Shown piece by piece: positions 26,092-36,080 of a stretch of 64,000 bases of DNA. Origin of the DNA: Bacillus kexueae (GTDB lineage: Bacteria; Bacillota; Bacilli; Bacillales; Aeribacillaceae); assembly GCF_022809095.1 (NCBI RefSeq), contig NZ_JALAZE010000008.1, positions 1 through 64,000 of the forward strand, read 5' to 3'. The notes under the pieces were generated by a model. The model had not been told where the DNA came from. It searched no databases and was given only the letters and a program-made list of their open reading frames with translations. Position 1 is the first letter of the stretch; the number at the start of each line of letters is the position of its first letter. Position numbers and translations under genes: made by a program.

Positions 26092-26131
26092 CGCATTGAT
26101 CATCTCATTCCTACGATCATTCATCAATGCG
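26092..26131 (+). promoter_or_regulatory. Inverted repeat in the preT leader
   Basis: Nine-base arms (26092-26100 CGCATTGAT with 26123-26131) around 22 bases. It lies downstream of the promoter and about 90 bases before the start codon, where it could be an operator or an RNA structure. There is no U-tail. Confidence 0.4.
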
Positions 26132-26220
26132 CTCCTTTCCGTGCATTTCCATAGTATTTTTCTAACTCCCACTATTACTCACAGTCCTAATTAAAATTTT
26201 TTAAAGGGGGTCACTTTAGT

Positions 26221-27570
26221 TTGAATCAAACTTATGAATTAGAAAGTAACTTTCTAGAAGTGGAAAAAGGTCTATCACCACGAGAAGCCTTTGAAGAAGC
26301 GAACCGATGCCTATATTGCTATGACGCTCCTTGTATAAATGCATGTCCAACAGGCATTGATATTCCTTCATTTATTAAAAAAATTGCTACTGGAAACTTA
26401 AAGGGGTCTGCCAAAACAATCATGTCCTCAAACCCAGTAGGTGCTAGCTGTGCACGCGTTTGTCCAACAGAAGAATTGTGTGAAGGGGCATGTGTTTTAA
26501 ATGATTCCACAAAACCAATCATGATTGGGAACTTGCAGCGATATGCAACGGATTGGGCCATTCACAACGAATCCACTTTGTTTCAAGCTGGAAAACAAAA
26601 TGGATTAAAAGTGGCTGTAGTCGGAAGCGGTCCTGCCGGTCTTTCTTCCGCACGCGAACTGGCACGAATGGGATATGAAGTGTCCATCTTTGAAGCTGAA
26701 CATGAAGCAGGTGGATTGAATACATTTGGCATCGTTTCATTTCGATTACCAAAATCGATATCGTATTGGGAAGTTCAACAGGTGAAAAGTTTAGGAGTTG
26801 AAATTCACACGAACACAAAAGTTGGTACGGATATAACAGCACAAGACCTGTTAAATCGATATGATGCCGTCGTTTTAGCGGTTGGTATGGGGAAAGTTCC
26901 AAATTTAGGAATTGAAGGAGAAGAGTTAAATGACGTTTATGATGCTATTGAATTAATTAAATTAACGAAAAAAGAGCCATTGCCTGAATTTCTCATAGGG
27001 AAGAAAGTCGTTGTCATCGGCGCTGGAAATACAGCAATCGACGGTGCAACTTGTTCTGTTCGACTTGGTGCTGAAAATGTAAAAATTCTATACCGCCGAA
27101 CGAAAAGTGAGATGACTGCTTACGATTTCGAGTATGAATTTGCGAAGCAGGAAGGGGTTGAGTTCCGCTGGTTAACATCTCCTGTAAAAATCATTGGTGA
27201 TGAGAATGGAAACGTCACTCATATCGAATGCGTCAAAATGAAGCTTACTGAGAAAGGAGAAGACGGAAGGCGACGACCGATTCCGATAGAAGGTTCTGAG
27301 TTTACTATGAAAGTCGATGCTGTAATTAAGGCGATTGGTCAAACACGACATCAAGAGCTCATTGAAGCCTTTGAACTAGATCATAAATATGGGGTTGTTC
27401 AAGTTTCAAGTTCACATCAAACTTCGGTTGAAAAAGTGTTCGCATGTGGAGATGTGACATTTGGAAAGGGTCAAGGAGAAGCGATGGTTGTTACAGCAGC
27501 TCAGCAAGGGAAAGAAACCGCTTATGCAATCCACCAATATTTAACTCATACAAAGAAAAGAATTGGATAA
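26221..27570 (+). CDS. preT: NAD-dependent dihydropyrimidine dehydrogenase subunit PreT
   Basis: 449 residues from TTG 26221 (AAAGGGGG upstream). The N-terminal domain has two ferredoxin-like cysteine clusters (CLYCYDAPCINACPTGID and CARVCPTEELCEGACV). FAD fold VAVVGSGPAGLSSARELARMGYEV near residue 132, NAD fold VVVIGAGNTAIDGATCSVRLG near 260, and the C-terminal FAD motif VFACGDV near 405. The protein is GltD-like and acts with PreA to reduce uracil/thymine with NADH, the first step of reductive pyrimidine degradation. It is the first gene of the operon and lies 20 bp before preA. Confidence 0.93.
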   Translation: MNQTYELESNFLEVEKGLSPREAFEEANRCLYCYDAPCINACPTGIDIPSFIKKIATGNLKGSAKTIMSSNPVGASCARVCPTEELCEGACVLNDSTKPIMIGNLQRYATDWAIHNESTLFQAGKQNGLKVAVVGSGPAGLSSARELARMGYEVSIFEAEHEAGGLNTFGIVSFRLPKSISYWEVQQVKSLGVEIHTNTKVGTDITAQDLLNRYDAVVLAVGMGKVPNLGIEGEELNDVYDAIELIKLTKKEPLPEFLIGKKVVVIGAGNTAIDGATCSVRLGAENVKILYRRTKSEMTAYDFEYEFAKQEGVEFRWLTSPVKIIGDENGNVTHIECVKMKLTEKGEDGRRRPIPIEGSEFTMKVDAVIKAIGQTRHQELIEAFELDHKYGVVQVSSSHQTSVEKVFACGDVTFGKGQGEAMVVTAAQQGKETAYAIHQYLTHTKKRIG

Positions 27571-27590
27571 AAAAGTCAAGGAGGGAGTCA

Positions 27591-28871
27591 ATGGCTGATT
27601 TACGTATTGATTTAGCTGGAATACAATCTCCGAATCCGTTTTGGTTAGCTTCAGCACCCCCAACAAATTCGGGATATCAAGTACAACGAGCATTCGAAGC
27701 CGGATGGGGAGGAGCAGTATGGAAAACACTTGGGGAACCAATCTTAAACGTATCTTCCCGTTTCGCAGCAGTAAGCTTCAATGGACAAAGAGTGGCAGGG
27801 TTTAACAACATCGAACTTATTACAGATCGTCCACTTGAAGTGAACTTAAAAGAAATCGAAGAAACGAAAAAAATGTTTCCTGATCGAGCCATCATTGCCT
27901 CTTTAATGGTAGAGCCGAAACAAGAAAAATGGCATGAGATTGTAAAACGTGTTCAAGCGGTTGGAGTCGATGGGTTTGAATTAAATTTTGGATGTCCTCA
28001 CGGAATGGCAGAACGAGGGATGGGTTCAGCATCAGGACAAGTGCCAGAGCTTGTTGAAAAACAAACCTATTGGGCAAAAGAAGTAGCTGAAGTTCCTGTC
28101 ATCGTCAAACTCACTCCGAATATTACCGATATAACTGCGACTGCTGAAGCAGCCGTTCAAGGTGGAGCAGATGCTGTAAGTATGATAAACACAATCAACA
28201 GTTTAGCAGGTGTCGATTTAGAGACTTGGAACACCATTCCACATGTAGCCGGAAAAGGGGCTCATGGAGGCTATTGTGGACCAGCCGTTAAGCCAATTGC
28301 TTTAAATATGGTCGCTGAATGTGCAAGAAATCCTCGCATTAATGTTCCAATCTCAGGAATGGGTGGCGTATCAAGTTGGAAAGAAGCTGTTGAATTTATG
28401 CTCATGGGAGCAACAGGTGTTCAAGTATGTACAGCTGCTATGCATCACGGCTTCCGCATAGTTGAAGATATGATAGAAGGTTTAAATAACTATTTAGATG
28501 ATAAAGGAATCCTTTCGGTTATGGAACTCGTTGGTCAATCAGTTCCTAAATACTCCGACTGGGGAAATTTAGATCTTAACTATAAGGTTGCAGCGAAAAT
28601 TCATACAGACATCTGTATAAATTGTAATAAATGTTATATTGCTTGCGAAGATGCCTCTCATCAATGTATCGAACGTCATGTCGATGAAGCTGGAAATGCG
28701 TATTTGAAAGTCCGAGAGGAAGATTGCGTTGGATGTAATCTATGTTCCATTGTATGTCCAGTTGATGGGGCGATAGAAATGGTTCAGCTTCCGCAAGAGT
28801 TACCACCTATGACTTGGAATGAACGTCAGCAAACACTTCAAAAACTTGAAAAAGTTAATTTAAATTCATAA
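27591..28871 (+). CDS. preA: NAD-dependent dihydropyrimidine dehydrogenase subunit PreA
   Basis: 426 residues from ATG 27591 after AAGGAGGGAG; longer in-frame starts run into preT. A dihydroorotate-dehydrogenase-like FMN barrel fills the first 320 residues (SPNPFWLASAPPTNSGY, ELNFGCPHGMAERGMGSASGQ where Cys is the acid for pyrimidine reduction, VIVKLTPNITD, INTINSL, GGYCGPAVKPIALNMVA). The C-terminus carries two [4Fe-4S] motifs (CINCNKCYIAC and CVGCNLCSIVCP). Forms a heteromer with PreT; the FMN site does the 5,6-reduction of uracil. Confidence 0.94.
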   Translation: MADLRIDLAGIQSPNPFWLASAPPTNSGYQVQRAFEAGWGGAVWKTLGEPILNVSSRFAAVSFNGQRVAGFNNIELITDRPLEVNLKEIEETKKMFPDRAIIASLMVEPKQEKWHEIVKRVQAVGVDGFELNFGCPHGMAERGMGSASGQVPELVEKQTYWAKEVAEVPVIVKLTPNITDITATAEAAVQGGADAVSMINTINSLAGVDLETWNTIPHVAGKGAHGGYCGPAVKPIALNMVAECARNPRINVPISGMGGVSSWKEAVEFMLMGATGVQVCTAAMHHGFRIVEDMIEGLNNYLDDKGILSVMELVGQSVPKYSDWGNLDLNYKVAAKIHTDICINCNKCYIACEDASHQCIERHVDEAGNAYLKVREEDCVGCNLCSIVCPVDGAIEMVQLPQELPPMTWNERQQTLQKLEKVNLNS

Positions 28872-28889
28872 AAAAGGAGGAATTGTTGC

Positions 28890-30308
28890 ATGAAAAAAAT
28901 TATTAAAAACGGAACAGTTGTAACAGCTAGCGATACATTTTCCGCAGATATATGTATTGAAAATGGGGTTGTGTCGATGATTGGACACGAACTTCACGAC
29001 CCACAGGCAGAAATTATTGATGCATCCGGATGTTACATCTTCCCAGGTGGAATTGACCCTCACACTCATTTAGACATGCCCTTTGGTGGCACAGTTACAA
29101 AAGATGATTTTGAGACAGGAACAATAGCCGCCGCTTTTGGTGGAACGACAACAATTATTGATTTTTGTTTAACGAATAAAGGGGAACCTCTGCAATCTGC
29201 CATTGACACATGGCACAAAAAGTCGAAGGATAAAGCAGTCATTGATTATAGTTTCCACCTGATGATAGGTGAAATTAATGATGATGTACTTACAGAGCTA
29301 AAAGAAGTCATCAATAAAGAGGGAATTACATCATTTAAAGTATTCATGGCTTATAAAAATGTTTTTCAAGCGGATGATGGCACACTATATCGAACATTAC
29401 TTGCTGCCAAAGACTTAGGTGCGTTAGTGATGGTTCATGCGGAAAATGGAGATGTCATTGATTACTTAACGAAGCAGGCGTTAAAAGAGGGGAAGACAGA
29501 CCCGATTTATCACGCTTTAACAAGGCCACCAGAAGTAGAAGGAGAGGCGACAGGTCGAGCTTGTCAATTAACAGAGCTGGCAGACTCACAGTTATATGTT
29601 GTACATGTTTCGTGTAAAGAAGCTGTTGAACAAATTTCGAAAGCGAGAGATAAAGGATTAAATATTTGGGGAGAAACCTGTCCACAATATCTCGTTTTAG
29701 ATAAGACCTACTTAGAAAAACCAAACTTTGAAGGAGCTAAGTATGTGTGGTCACCACCTTTAAGAGATAAAGAACATCAGGAAGTATTGTGGAATGCGCT
29801 AAAAAATGGGCAACTACAGACTTTAGGTTCTGATCAATGTTCGTTTGATTTCAAAGGTCAAAAAGAACTTGGTAGAGGAGATTTCACGAAAATACCTAAC
29901 GGGGGACCAACCATTGAAGACCGCATAAGTATTTTATTTAGTGAAGGAGTTCAAAAAGGGCGTATCACGTTAAATCAATTCGTTGATATTACGTCAACTC
30001 GTATCGCGAAACTTTTTGGCCTATTCCCGAAAAAAGGGACTATTGCGGTTGGGACAGACGCAGATATTGTCATTTTTGATCCGAAAAAAGAACGCGTTCT
30101 TTCTGCCAATACACATCATATGGCTGTAGATTACAATGCTTTTGAAGGGATGAAAATAAAAGGTGAACCTATTACCGTCCTTTCCAGAGGAGAGTATGTC
30201 ATCAAAAATAAAACGTTTGTTGGAAAGCCTGGTCGTGGTCAATACATTAAACGAGCAAAATATGGAAAATCTCTTAATTTATCAGTAAATGAAACGTTAA
30301 GAATCTAA
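28890..30308 (+). CDS. hydA: Dihydropyrimidinase (D-hydantoinase)
   Basis: 472 residues, the usual length. Amidohydrolase barrel with the metal motif GGIDPHTHLDMPFGG near residue 52, the carbamylated Lys in TSFKVFMAYKN near 150, metal His in MVHAENGD near 182, VVHVSCKEA near 240 and the Asp in GSDQCSFDF near 316. Opens dihydrouracil to N-carbamoyl-beta-alanine. AAAAGGAGG precedes the ATG and the gene is 18 bp after preA, so the first two steps are co-expressed. Hydantoinase activity on other cyclic ureides is possible, but the preTA context favours dihydropyrimidines. Confidence 0.94.
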   Translation: MKKIIKNGTVVTASDTFSADICIENGVVSMIGHELHDPQAEIIDASGCYIFPGGIDPHTHLDMPFGGTVTKDDFETGTIAAAFGGTTTIIDFCLTNKGEPLQSAIDTWHKKSKDKAVIDYSFHLMIGEINDDVLTELKEVINKEGITSFKVFMAYKNVFQADDGTLYRTLLAAKDLGALVMVHAENGDVIDYLTKQALKEGKTDPIYHALTRPPEVEGEATGRACQLTELADSQLYVVHVSCKEAVEQISKARDKGLNIWGETCPQYLVLDKTYLEKPNFEGAKYVWSPPLRDKEHQEVLWNALKNGQLQTLGSDQCSFDFKGQKELGRGDFTKIPNGGPTIEDRISILFSEGVQKGRITLNQFVDITSTRIAKLFGLFPKKGTIAVGTDADIVIFDPKKERVLSANTHHMAVDYNAFEGMKIKGEPITVLSRGEYVIKNKTFVGKPGRGQYIKRAKYGKSLNLSVNETLRI

Positions 30309-30560
30309 CTGTTTAATTAAACCTAACATAGATGATGCGAATGAAAGCCGACATTATAGACCTGTAGCAACTTACCACATTAGAGGATGTACGTACAGGT
30401 TCATTTTTAGTGATATTGAAACAAATCCTAACTGATAAGAAACACACATGATTTTACACTCGCACCCCGGATATGAAAATTTATTCTCCCCGGGGTTTCC
30501 TTTCTACCATCTACATCATGATCGATCATTCAGCTCATAGGTATTTTTATTTTCACAGAA
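30309..30560. other. Region between hydA and repeat copy 2
   Basis: Contains the hairpin at 30464-30496 and otherwise nothing coding. A partly repeat-derived 79-codon reading frame starts here (30473) but has no ribosome site. Confidence 0.4.
30464..30503 (+). terminator. Probable terminator of preT-preA-hydA
   Basis: A 7-bp GC-rich perfect stem (30464-30470 with 30490-30496) followed by the pyrimidine tail TTCCTTTCT. It is 156 bases past the hydA stop. Confidence 0.5.
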
Positions 30561-30730
30561 AAAGCGCAAAGCGCAAGTCCTTAGGCGAAGGGCGCTGGAG
30601 GACCTGCGAGGAGGCTTCCGTCGCCACAGCAGGGCCGAAGCGACCCGAGCTGATGGCGCTTTGCGCTAGACACCAAAAAAACGGTAAAGAGAATACTTTA
30701 ACACTTTATTGAACTTAAACTTTCTGTAAC
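30561..30730 (+). repeat. Interspersed structured repeat, copy 2
   Basis: 170 bp, the most symmetrical copy: the GC-rich core begins and ends with a 12-base inverted repeat (AGCGCAAAGCGC and GCGCTTTGCGCT), so transcript or single strand could fold end to end. It is followed by a second hairpin (30744-30752 with 30759-30767). Confidence 0.9.
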
Positions 30731-30875
30731 GTCAAAGTAATGACCTTGCTGCAAAAAAGCAGCAAGGTTCCCCATTTTCGTTCCAAATCAAAAACCCCTT
30801 CTCTTTCTAAATTAATTGCACACAGTAATTGATGTTTTCCTGCTTTTTCATTTTCCTAAAAAGGAGTGAGCAGCA

Positions 30876-32363
30876 TTGAGTGAAAAAACAAATCATTTAA
30901 AATCACCTGACTTATTTCCGGTTCATCATCATCAAAAAACGATCGGCTCATTAGGCTTTGCTTTTATATGGGTTGGAATGGCAGTCGTGTTAGCTGCATT
31001 TGCAATTGGAGGTGCAGGTGTTCAATCCTTACCACTCGGATGGGTTATTTTCGCCACCATTATCGGCTCGTTAGCAATCGGGTTATTTATGACGATTATC
31101 GGGGATATTGGGATTGAACATGGATTATCATTTCCCGTTTATATGCGAGCACCTTTTGGTACAATCGGTACCCATATTCCATCGATCATACGAGGATTTG
31201 CCGCGTCTTGTTGGTTTGGAATCAACACCTATTTCGGTTCCACCGCCATGAATGGTATTTTAAATATATTGTTTGAATTTGATAACTGGTTTTTATGTTA
31301 TATCATTTTTGCGTCGGTCCAATTACTTAATACCGCCCTTGGGATTAAAGCTGTAGAAAGGTTTGCCGATCTAGCAGCCCCGTTTATTATTCTTATATCA
31401 TGCTGGATGTATCTCACACTTTCTGACCGTGCAGTAGAAGAGGGACGGCACATTTGGTCTTGGGTAGAAAATCCTGTTACAGGGAGTGCAGCAGTGACAG
31501 CATTTATCGTTGTCATTATGAGTAATATGGGGTTTTGGTCTACCTTAGCTGCCGACATGCCATCCATATCTCGTTTTATTAAAGCGCCAAAATATGAAAA
31601 AAATTGGTTTAAACGTAACAAATCCTCATTAATTGGAAATATACTCGCCTTAACACTAACCCAAACTTTTATGGTTGTCATCGGAGCGGTCTCCTATATC
31701 GCTCTTCAAAACTATGACCCTGTCTTTGCTTTACAGGAAGCTGCAAGTGGAATCATTTTAGGAATATTATTATTAATGATTGTTTTAGCACAATGGTCGA
31801 CCAATACGTCAGCAAACGTCATTCCCGCAGCCACCATTTTTTCCAATGTTGGCGGACCGAAATTTCCTTTTTGGGCTGGTGTCGTTGCAGCAGGTGTCAT
31901 TGGCACACTTGTTCAACCGTGGAGTTTGTTCGAAATCATTATCCCAGCTTTATTGATCTGTGGAGGCATATTATCCGCCATCGTAGGTATTTTATTTGCA
32001 GATTACTATTTAATCCGAAAAAGGCGAGTAAATGTGCCAGATTTATATAATGAGAAAGGGCAATTTCGTTATTTACAAGGCTTTAACATGGCAGGATTTA
32101 TCGCTTGGGTGTTCGGCGGGACCGCAGCTTACTTTTTAGCCAATTATTCATTCGTAGTAGGTTTTTTAATCGGAGCCATTTCCTACTATTTTCTTGCAAA
32201 GTACTGGTGGTTCAAAAAATATCCTCAAGCTGAATTATTAGATCAAGATGATGAGAAATATTTAGGAATAACTGTAGGACGTGATTGGGTAATCGATGAA
32301 ATTGAGGTTGAATCTTCACAACCGTTTCCACCTATTCAAAAAAATGAAGTTCAATTAGATTAA
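30876..32363 (+). CDS. NCS1 family nucleobase permease
   Basis: 495 residues from TTG 30876 (AAGGAG upstream), with about twelve TM helices. Family marks: the opening HHHQKTIGSLGFAFIWVGMAVVLAAFAIGG, the TM1 GxG break, VYMRAPFGTIGTHIPSIIRGFAASCWFGINTYFG (NCS1 signature W-F-G) and TM6 MSNMGFWSTLAADMPSISRFIKAPK. Members import cytosine, uracil, allantoin or hydantoins with Na+ or H+. Placed between dihydropyrimidinase and the PucR regulator, it most likely imports uracil, thymine or a dihydropyrimidine/hydantoin. The 75-residue orphan begins 14 bp after its stop. Confidence 0.9.
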   Translation: MSEKTNHLKSPDLFPVHHHQKTIGSLGFAFIWVGMAVVLAAFAIGGAGVQSLPLGWVIFATIIGSLAIGLFMTIIGDIGIEHGLSFPVYMRAPFGTIGTHIPSIIRGFAASCWFGINTYFGSTAMNGILNILFEFDNWFLCYIIFASVQLLNTALGIKAVERFADLAAPFIILISCWMYLTLSDRAVEEGRHIWSWVENPVTGSAAVTAFIVVIMSNMGFWSTLAADMPSISRFIKAPKYEKNWFKRNKSSLIGNILALTLTQTFMVVIGAVSYIALQNYDPVFALQEAASGIILGILLLMIVLAQWSTNTSANVIPAATIFSNVGGPKFPFWAGVVAAGVIGTLVQPWSLFEIIIPALLICGGILSAIVGILFADYYLIRKRRVNVPDLYNEKGQFRYLQGFNMAGFIAWVFGGTAAYFLANYSFVVGFLIGAISYYFLAKYWWFKKYPQAELLDQDDEKYLGITVGRDWVIDEIEVESSQPFPPIQKNEVQLD

Positions 32364-32376
32364 AGGAGGGCTTTTC

Positions 32377-32604
32377 ATGTCTAGTCAACAATATTATGCA
32401 GAACGAGATAAAATTGATTTCTACATTCAAAGCGGATACCGAATTTCAGGCGTAACGGAAAATTTAAGTGGAGCCTTTGTCACGTTTACACGACCACCAT
32501 CAGAGAATCAACATCACCTAAAGAAAGAAATCCTTCATATTCAGCATGCAGACTCCCGAAAATACTTTTCCCATTTATTATTGAATCAATTGAATGAACT
32601 ATAG
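32377..32604 (+). CDS. Small soluble protein of unknown function
   Basis: 75 residues with a perfect AAAGGAGGG site. Mixed alpha/beta character: YYAERDKIDFYIQSGYRISGVTENLSGAFVTFTRPP looks like helix-strand-turn-strand, followed by a basic-acidic helix to the end. No membrane segment, Cys pair or known motif. It is co-transcribed with the NCS1 permease and ends at a strong terminator, so a role in permease assembly or pathway control is plausible, but nothing in the sequence proves it. I do not recognise the family. Confidence 0.6.
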   Translation: MSSQQYYAERDKIDFYIQSGYRISGVTENLSGAFVTFTRPPSENQHHLKKEILHIQHADSRKYFSHLLLNQLNEL

Positions 32605-32634
32605 AATTGAAAATGCAGAACAAACTTAGTTTGA

Positions 32635-32664
32635 AAGAAGTGGCTGTTTGGCCACTTCTTTTTT
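32635..32664 (+). terminator. Terminator of the permease operon
   Basis: A 10-bp perfect stem (32635-32644 with 32651-32660) and a run of T. Confidence 0.88.
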
Positions 32665-32810
32665 CCGTTTCAACATCTCAAGGAAAAATAAGGTTCGAAA
32701 AAATCTAATTAAAGGATATCAAGTAATGTTTGTTGAAATTAATAGTGTATGGACAGATAGATTAATTGAAAGAGTAACTGCATATAAACAAAGGGGGGAG
32801 TAAATAAAGC

Positions 32811-34394
32811 GTGAAGAACTTGACCGTCAGTGATATATTGAACCGGAAGCATTTTGAAAATATTCAAGTGCTAGCTGGTCATGAAGGGCTTCAACGAACT
32901 GTTAAATGGGTACATATCGTCGAAGTGACGAATATACGAAAATTATTGAATGGGAAAGAACTAATATTATCAACTGGAGTCGGTTGGAAAGAGAATGATT
33001 CATTATTTCAATCATTTATTAAGCAATTAATTGAATGTGATGCATCTGGACTATGTATTGAAGTAGGGACGTATAACCTTTCGATACCTGAAACTGTTCT
33101 TCAACTTGCTAACCAACATCAATTCCCAATCATCATTTTTTTAAATGAAGTACCGTTCGTAGAAATTACCCAAGATATACATTCTTATATCATCAACCAA
33201 CAATATGAACTCATCTCAAAATTAGAAAATTATTCACAAACATTAAACAAAAAAGTGCTAACAATGAAGCACTATTCTGAAATCCTACACTTTCTCCACA
33301 AATACACAAACTTTCACGTAATTTTTCAATTAAACGGAAAAGACCCTGAATATATACCATCATCTACTAAACATCTTTCTCCTTTGTCTAACCAAACAGC
33401 AACACAAGCAATCTTTCTTTTAGGAAACCAATTCGGTCAATTAACGATTGTATCAAAATACCGAGAGCTGAGTGAATTTGACTTACTCCTTTTAGATCGA
33501 ACGACAACCGCACTTTCTCATCACATATTACGAGATTTATATGTCGAAGAAAAGAGAAGAGCCGAAGAAAACGAATGGTTAAAGGAGTGGATGAAGGGAG
33601 AGCATTCCTATGAAGTCATTTCGGAGTTCCTCTCTAACATAAAACTTGATCGCGACGTAAAAGGAGGCGTCATTTGTGTGACTCGCCTTCAAAACCTCTC
33701 GCAATCACACCAATTTGACCGAACTTATTTAAAATTGTTCATCAAGTCCATCTTTGAACAAAATGGTTTCCAACCATTTTTCGTGGATTTTGGTCAATCG
33801 ATGATTTTCATTTTACTAAATAAGCGATCAGTAGATACGTGGAAAGAACGAGTTCGTTTAGCTATGACAAGAATGAATGAATCTGAATTCTTTAACCGGC
33901 AAAACATCATGATGATCTCCATATCATTTGGGAAATTTGTTCACAACCTAACAGCCATACACGAAAGTTACGAAACAGCAATTGAAACATTAAATATTCA
34001 AAGACGGTTACCTAATGCCTCATCACTATGTTTTTATGATGACCTACATATGTATAGAGTCATTTCTAACACCTTGAAAACGACCGATTTAAAAGAGGTT
34101 GTTTATGAATATTTAGCGCCGATTATCGAATATGATGAAAAATATAATACGAAGCTAATGGAAACATTGAAAGTGTATTTATCATGCAATGGATCGAAAA
34201 AAGAAACGGCCAAAAAGTTATTTATTGTTAGACAAACGTTGTATCACCGCATTCAAAAACTTGAATCTTTATTAGGGAAAGATTTCATGTCAGCGGAAAA
34301 GCGATTAACAACCGAGTTTATGATCAAAGTGTATGAATTTATTAACCCTCCATTTGAGGAAAAACCAGTTGCCCATGTAGAAAAACATCCGTAA
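32811..34394 (+). CDS. PucR family transcriptional regulator
   Basis: 527 residues from GTG 32811 (GGGGGGAG upstream). The N-terminal PucR domain (residues 1-125: VSDILNRKHFENIQVLAGHEGLQRTVKWVHIVEVTN, ELILSTGVGWKEND) is followed by a degenerate GGDEF-like middle part and a C-terminal HTH_30 (LKVYLSCNGSKKETAKKLFIVRQTLYHRIQKLESLLG near residue 455). Known relatives sense purine or pyrimidine breakdown intermediates or amino acids. Its position between the NCS1 operon and the semialdehyde dehydrogenase/aminotransferase pair makes it the probable activator of the pyrimidine catabolic genes on both sides. Confidence 0.9.
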   Translation: MKNLTVSDILNRKHFENIQVLAGHEGLQRTVKWVHIVEVTNIRKLLNGKELILSTGVGWKENDSLFQSFIKQLIECDASGLCIEVGTYNLSIPETVLQLANQHQFPIIIFLNEVPFVEITQDIHSYIINQQYELISKLENYSQTLNKKVLTMKHYSEILHFLHKYTNFHVIFQLNGKDPEYIPSSTKHLSPLSNQTATQAIFLLGNQFGQLTIVSKYRELSEFDLLLLDRTTTALSHHILRDLYVEEKRRAEENEWLKEWMKGEHSYEVISEFLSNIKLDRDVKGGVICVTRLQNLSQSHQFDRTYLKLFIKSIFEQNGFQPFFVDFGQSMIFILLNKRSVDTWKERVRLAMTRMNESEFFNRQNIMMISISFGKFVHNLTAIHESYETAIETLNIQRRLPNASSLCFYDDLHMYRVISNTLKTTDLKEVVYEYLAPIIEYDEKYNTKLMETLKVYLSCNGSKKETAKKLFIVRQTLYHRIQKLESLLGKDFMSAEKRLTTEFMIKVYEFINPPFEEKPVAHVEKHP

Positions 34395-34409
34395 TAAAAA
34401 AAGGATGAT

Positions 34410-34442
34410 AGCTTGGTCATTATCTATAGACCAAGCTTTTTC
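34410..34442 (+). terminator. Terminator of the pucR-type gene
   Basis: A 9-bp perfect stem (34410-34418 with 34429-34437) followed by TTTT. Confidence 0.82.
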
Positions 34443-34588
34443 TGTTGTCACTTCGTTTAAGCAATATCCAAAATGATTTAACACTATGTCTAGTGAAGAA
34501 TGGGTGAACGTACGAGATAATCGTGATAACGACGTGCGAAAAAATTCTTGTTTAAAAAGGCAATATCTATTATTAGGAGGCGAAAGGG

Positions 34589-36055
34589 ATGACTTTAACA
34601 AAACGGGAAACAGTGGACATTCAAAACTTTATAAACGGAAAGTGGGTCACTCCTAAGGGGGAAAAACGATTAGATGTGGTTAATCCTGCCACAAATGAAG
34701 TTATAGCAACTGTACCAATATCAACGAAAGCAGATGTCAAAGAAGCTGTTCAAGCAGCTAAGACAGCCTTTCAAATGTGGAAAAAGACACCTGTGCCGAA
34801 AAGAGCGCGAATCCTTTTTCGTTTTCACACATTATTATGTGAAAATCATGAAGAGTTGGCGAAATTAGTCGTACAGGAAAACGGGAAAGCATATAAAGAA
34901 GCATATGGAGAAGTTCAAAGGGGAATCGAATGTGTCGAGTTCGCTGCAGGTGCCCCGACATTAATGATGGGAGAATCATTGTCAACCATTGCAGAAAATA
35001 TCGATTCTGAAATGTTCCGATATCCTCTTGGGGTCGTAGGTGGTATTACACCATTTAATTTTCCGATGATGGTTCCTTTATGGATGTTTCCTTTAGCTAT
35101 TGCATGTGGAAATACCTTTGTGCTAAAACCGTCCGAACGAACACCATTATTGGCTAATAAACTTGCGGAATTATTCACAGAAGCTGGAGCTCCAAGCGGT
35201 GTACTAAATGTAGTGCATGGTGCGCATGATGTTGTAAACGGTCTTATTGAACACGAAGACATACAAGCCATTTCTTTTGTGGGTTCACAACCGGTTGCCA
35301 AATATGTTTATGAACGCGCGGCAGCAAACGGCAAACGTGTTCAAGCACTATCTGGGGCTAAAAATCATCATATTGTGATGCCTGATGCTGATGTAGATTT
35401 GGCCGTTCAGCATATTATAAGCTCAAGCTTCGGTAGTGCTGGTCAACGATGTATGGCGTGTAGCGCTGTAGTCGTAATTGGTCAAAACGAACGTTTCATG
35501 AAAAGTTTAAAGCAAAAAGCAGATGAACTGACAATTGGAAATGGCCTTGATGAAGAAGTGTTATTAACCCCAGTCATCCGTGAGTCTCATCGACAAAAAG
35601 TATTAACTTATATTGAACTAGGAATTAAAGAAGGTGCAACCCTTCTACGTGATGGACGGAATGAAATAGATCAGTTTCAAAAAGGGAATTTTCTCGGTCC
35701 TACCATCTTCGATCACTGTAAGCCGGAGATGACCATCGTGAAAGAGGAAATTTTTGCTCCCGTTTTAAGTGTACTTCGTGCAAAAACGTTAGAGGAAGGA
35801 CTAGAATTTATACGGAACTCTCGCTACGGAAATGGCGCGACGATTTATACGAAAGATGCGAATGCAATTCGAACATTTAGAGAGGAAGCGGATGCGGGAA
35901 TGCTTGGCATCAATGTAGGAGTACCTGCTACGATGGCGTTCTTCCCATTCTCAGGTTGGAAAGATTCTTTTTATGGTGACTTACACGTGAACGGAAAAGA
36001 CGGAGTCAATTTTTACACGAGGAAGAAAATGATCACATCCCGCTTTGATTTTTAA
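34589..36055 (+). CDS. mmsA: CoA-acylating (methyl)malonate-semialdehyde dehydrogenase
   Basis: 488 residues, ALDH fold. The Rossmann region [40 protein letters not shown] is near residue 148, and the nucleophile is C288 in [12 protein letters not shown]. The absent general-base Glu ([16 protein letters not shown] rather than ELGG) and QRCMA are the mark of the CoA-dependent MmsA/IolA branch. It converts malonate semialdehyde to acetyl-CoA and CO2 (or methylmalonate semialdehyde to propionyl-CoA). With the aminotransferase 25 bp downstream it finishes beta-alanine or beta-aminoisobutyrate breakdown. ATTAGGAGG precedes the ATG. Confidence 0.93.
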   Translation: MTLTKRETVDIQNFINGKWVTPKGEKRLDVVNPATNEVIATVPISTKADVKEAVQAAKTAFQMWKKTPVPKRARILFRFHTLLCENHEELAKLVVQENGKAYKEAYGEVQRGIECVEFAAGAPTLMMGESLSTIAENIDSEMFRYPLGVVGGITPFNFPMMVPLWMFPLAIACGNTFVLKPSERTPLLANKLAELFTEAGAPSGVLNVVHGAHDVVNGLIEHEDIQAISFVGSQPVAKYVYERAAANGKRVQALSGAKNHHIVMPDADVDLAVQHIISSSFGSAGQRCMACSAVVVIGQNERFMKSLKQKADELTIGNGLDEEVLLTPVIRESHRQKVLTYIELGIKEGATLLRDGRNEIDQFQKGNFLGPTIFDHCKPEMTIVKEEIFAPVLSVLRAKTLEEGLEFIRNSRYGNGATIYTKDANAIRTFREEADAGMLGINVGVPATMAFFPFSGWKDSFYGDLHVNGKDGVNFYTRKKMITSRFDF

Positions 36056-36080
36056 TATCACATGAAAGTAGGGGAGAGGA

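Larger units (their letters stand above)
25921..26220. other. Leader of the pyrimidine degradation operon
   Basis: No gene. Holds the promoter at 25975 and an inverted repeat at 26092; the predicted transcript carries about 210 untranslated bases before preT. Confidence 0.45.

Noticed and set aside
30473-30712. 79-codon ORF spanning repeat copy 2
   Set aside because: It has no ribosome site and its C-terminal half is just the translated interspersed repeat, which also gives similar spurious frames at the other copies (for example 47660-47863 on the minus strand).
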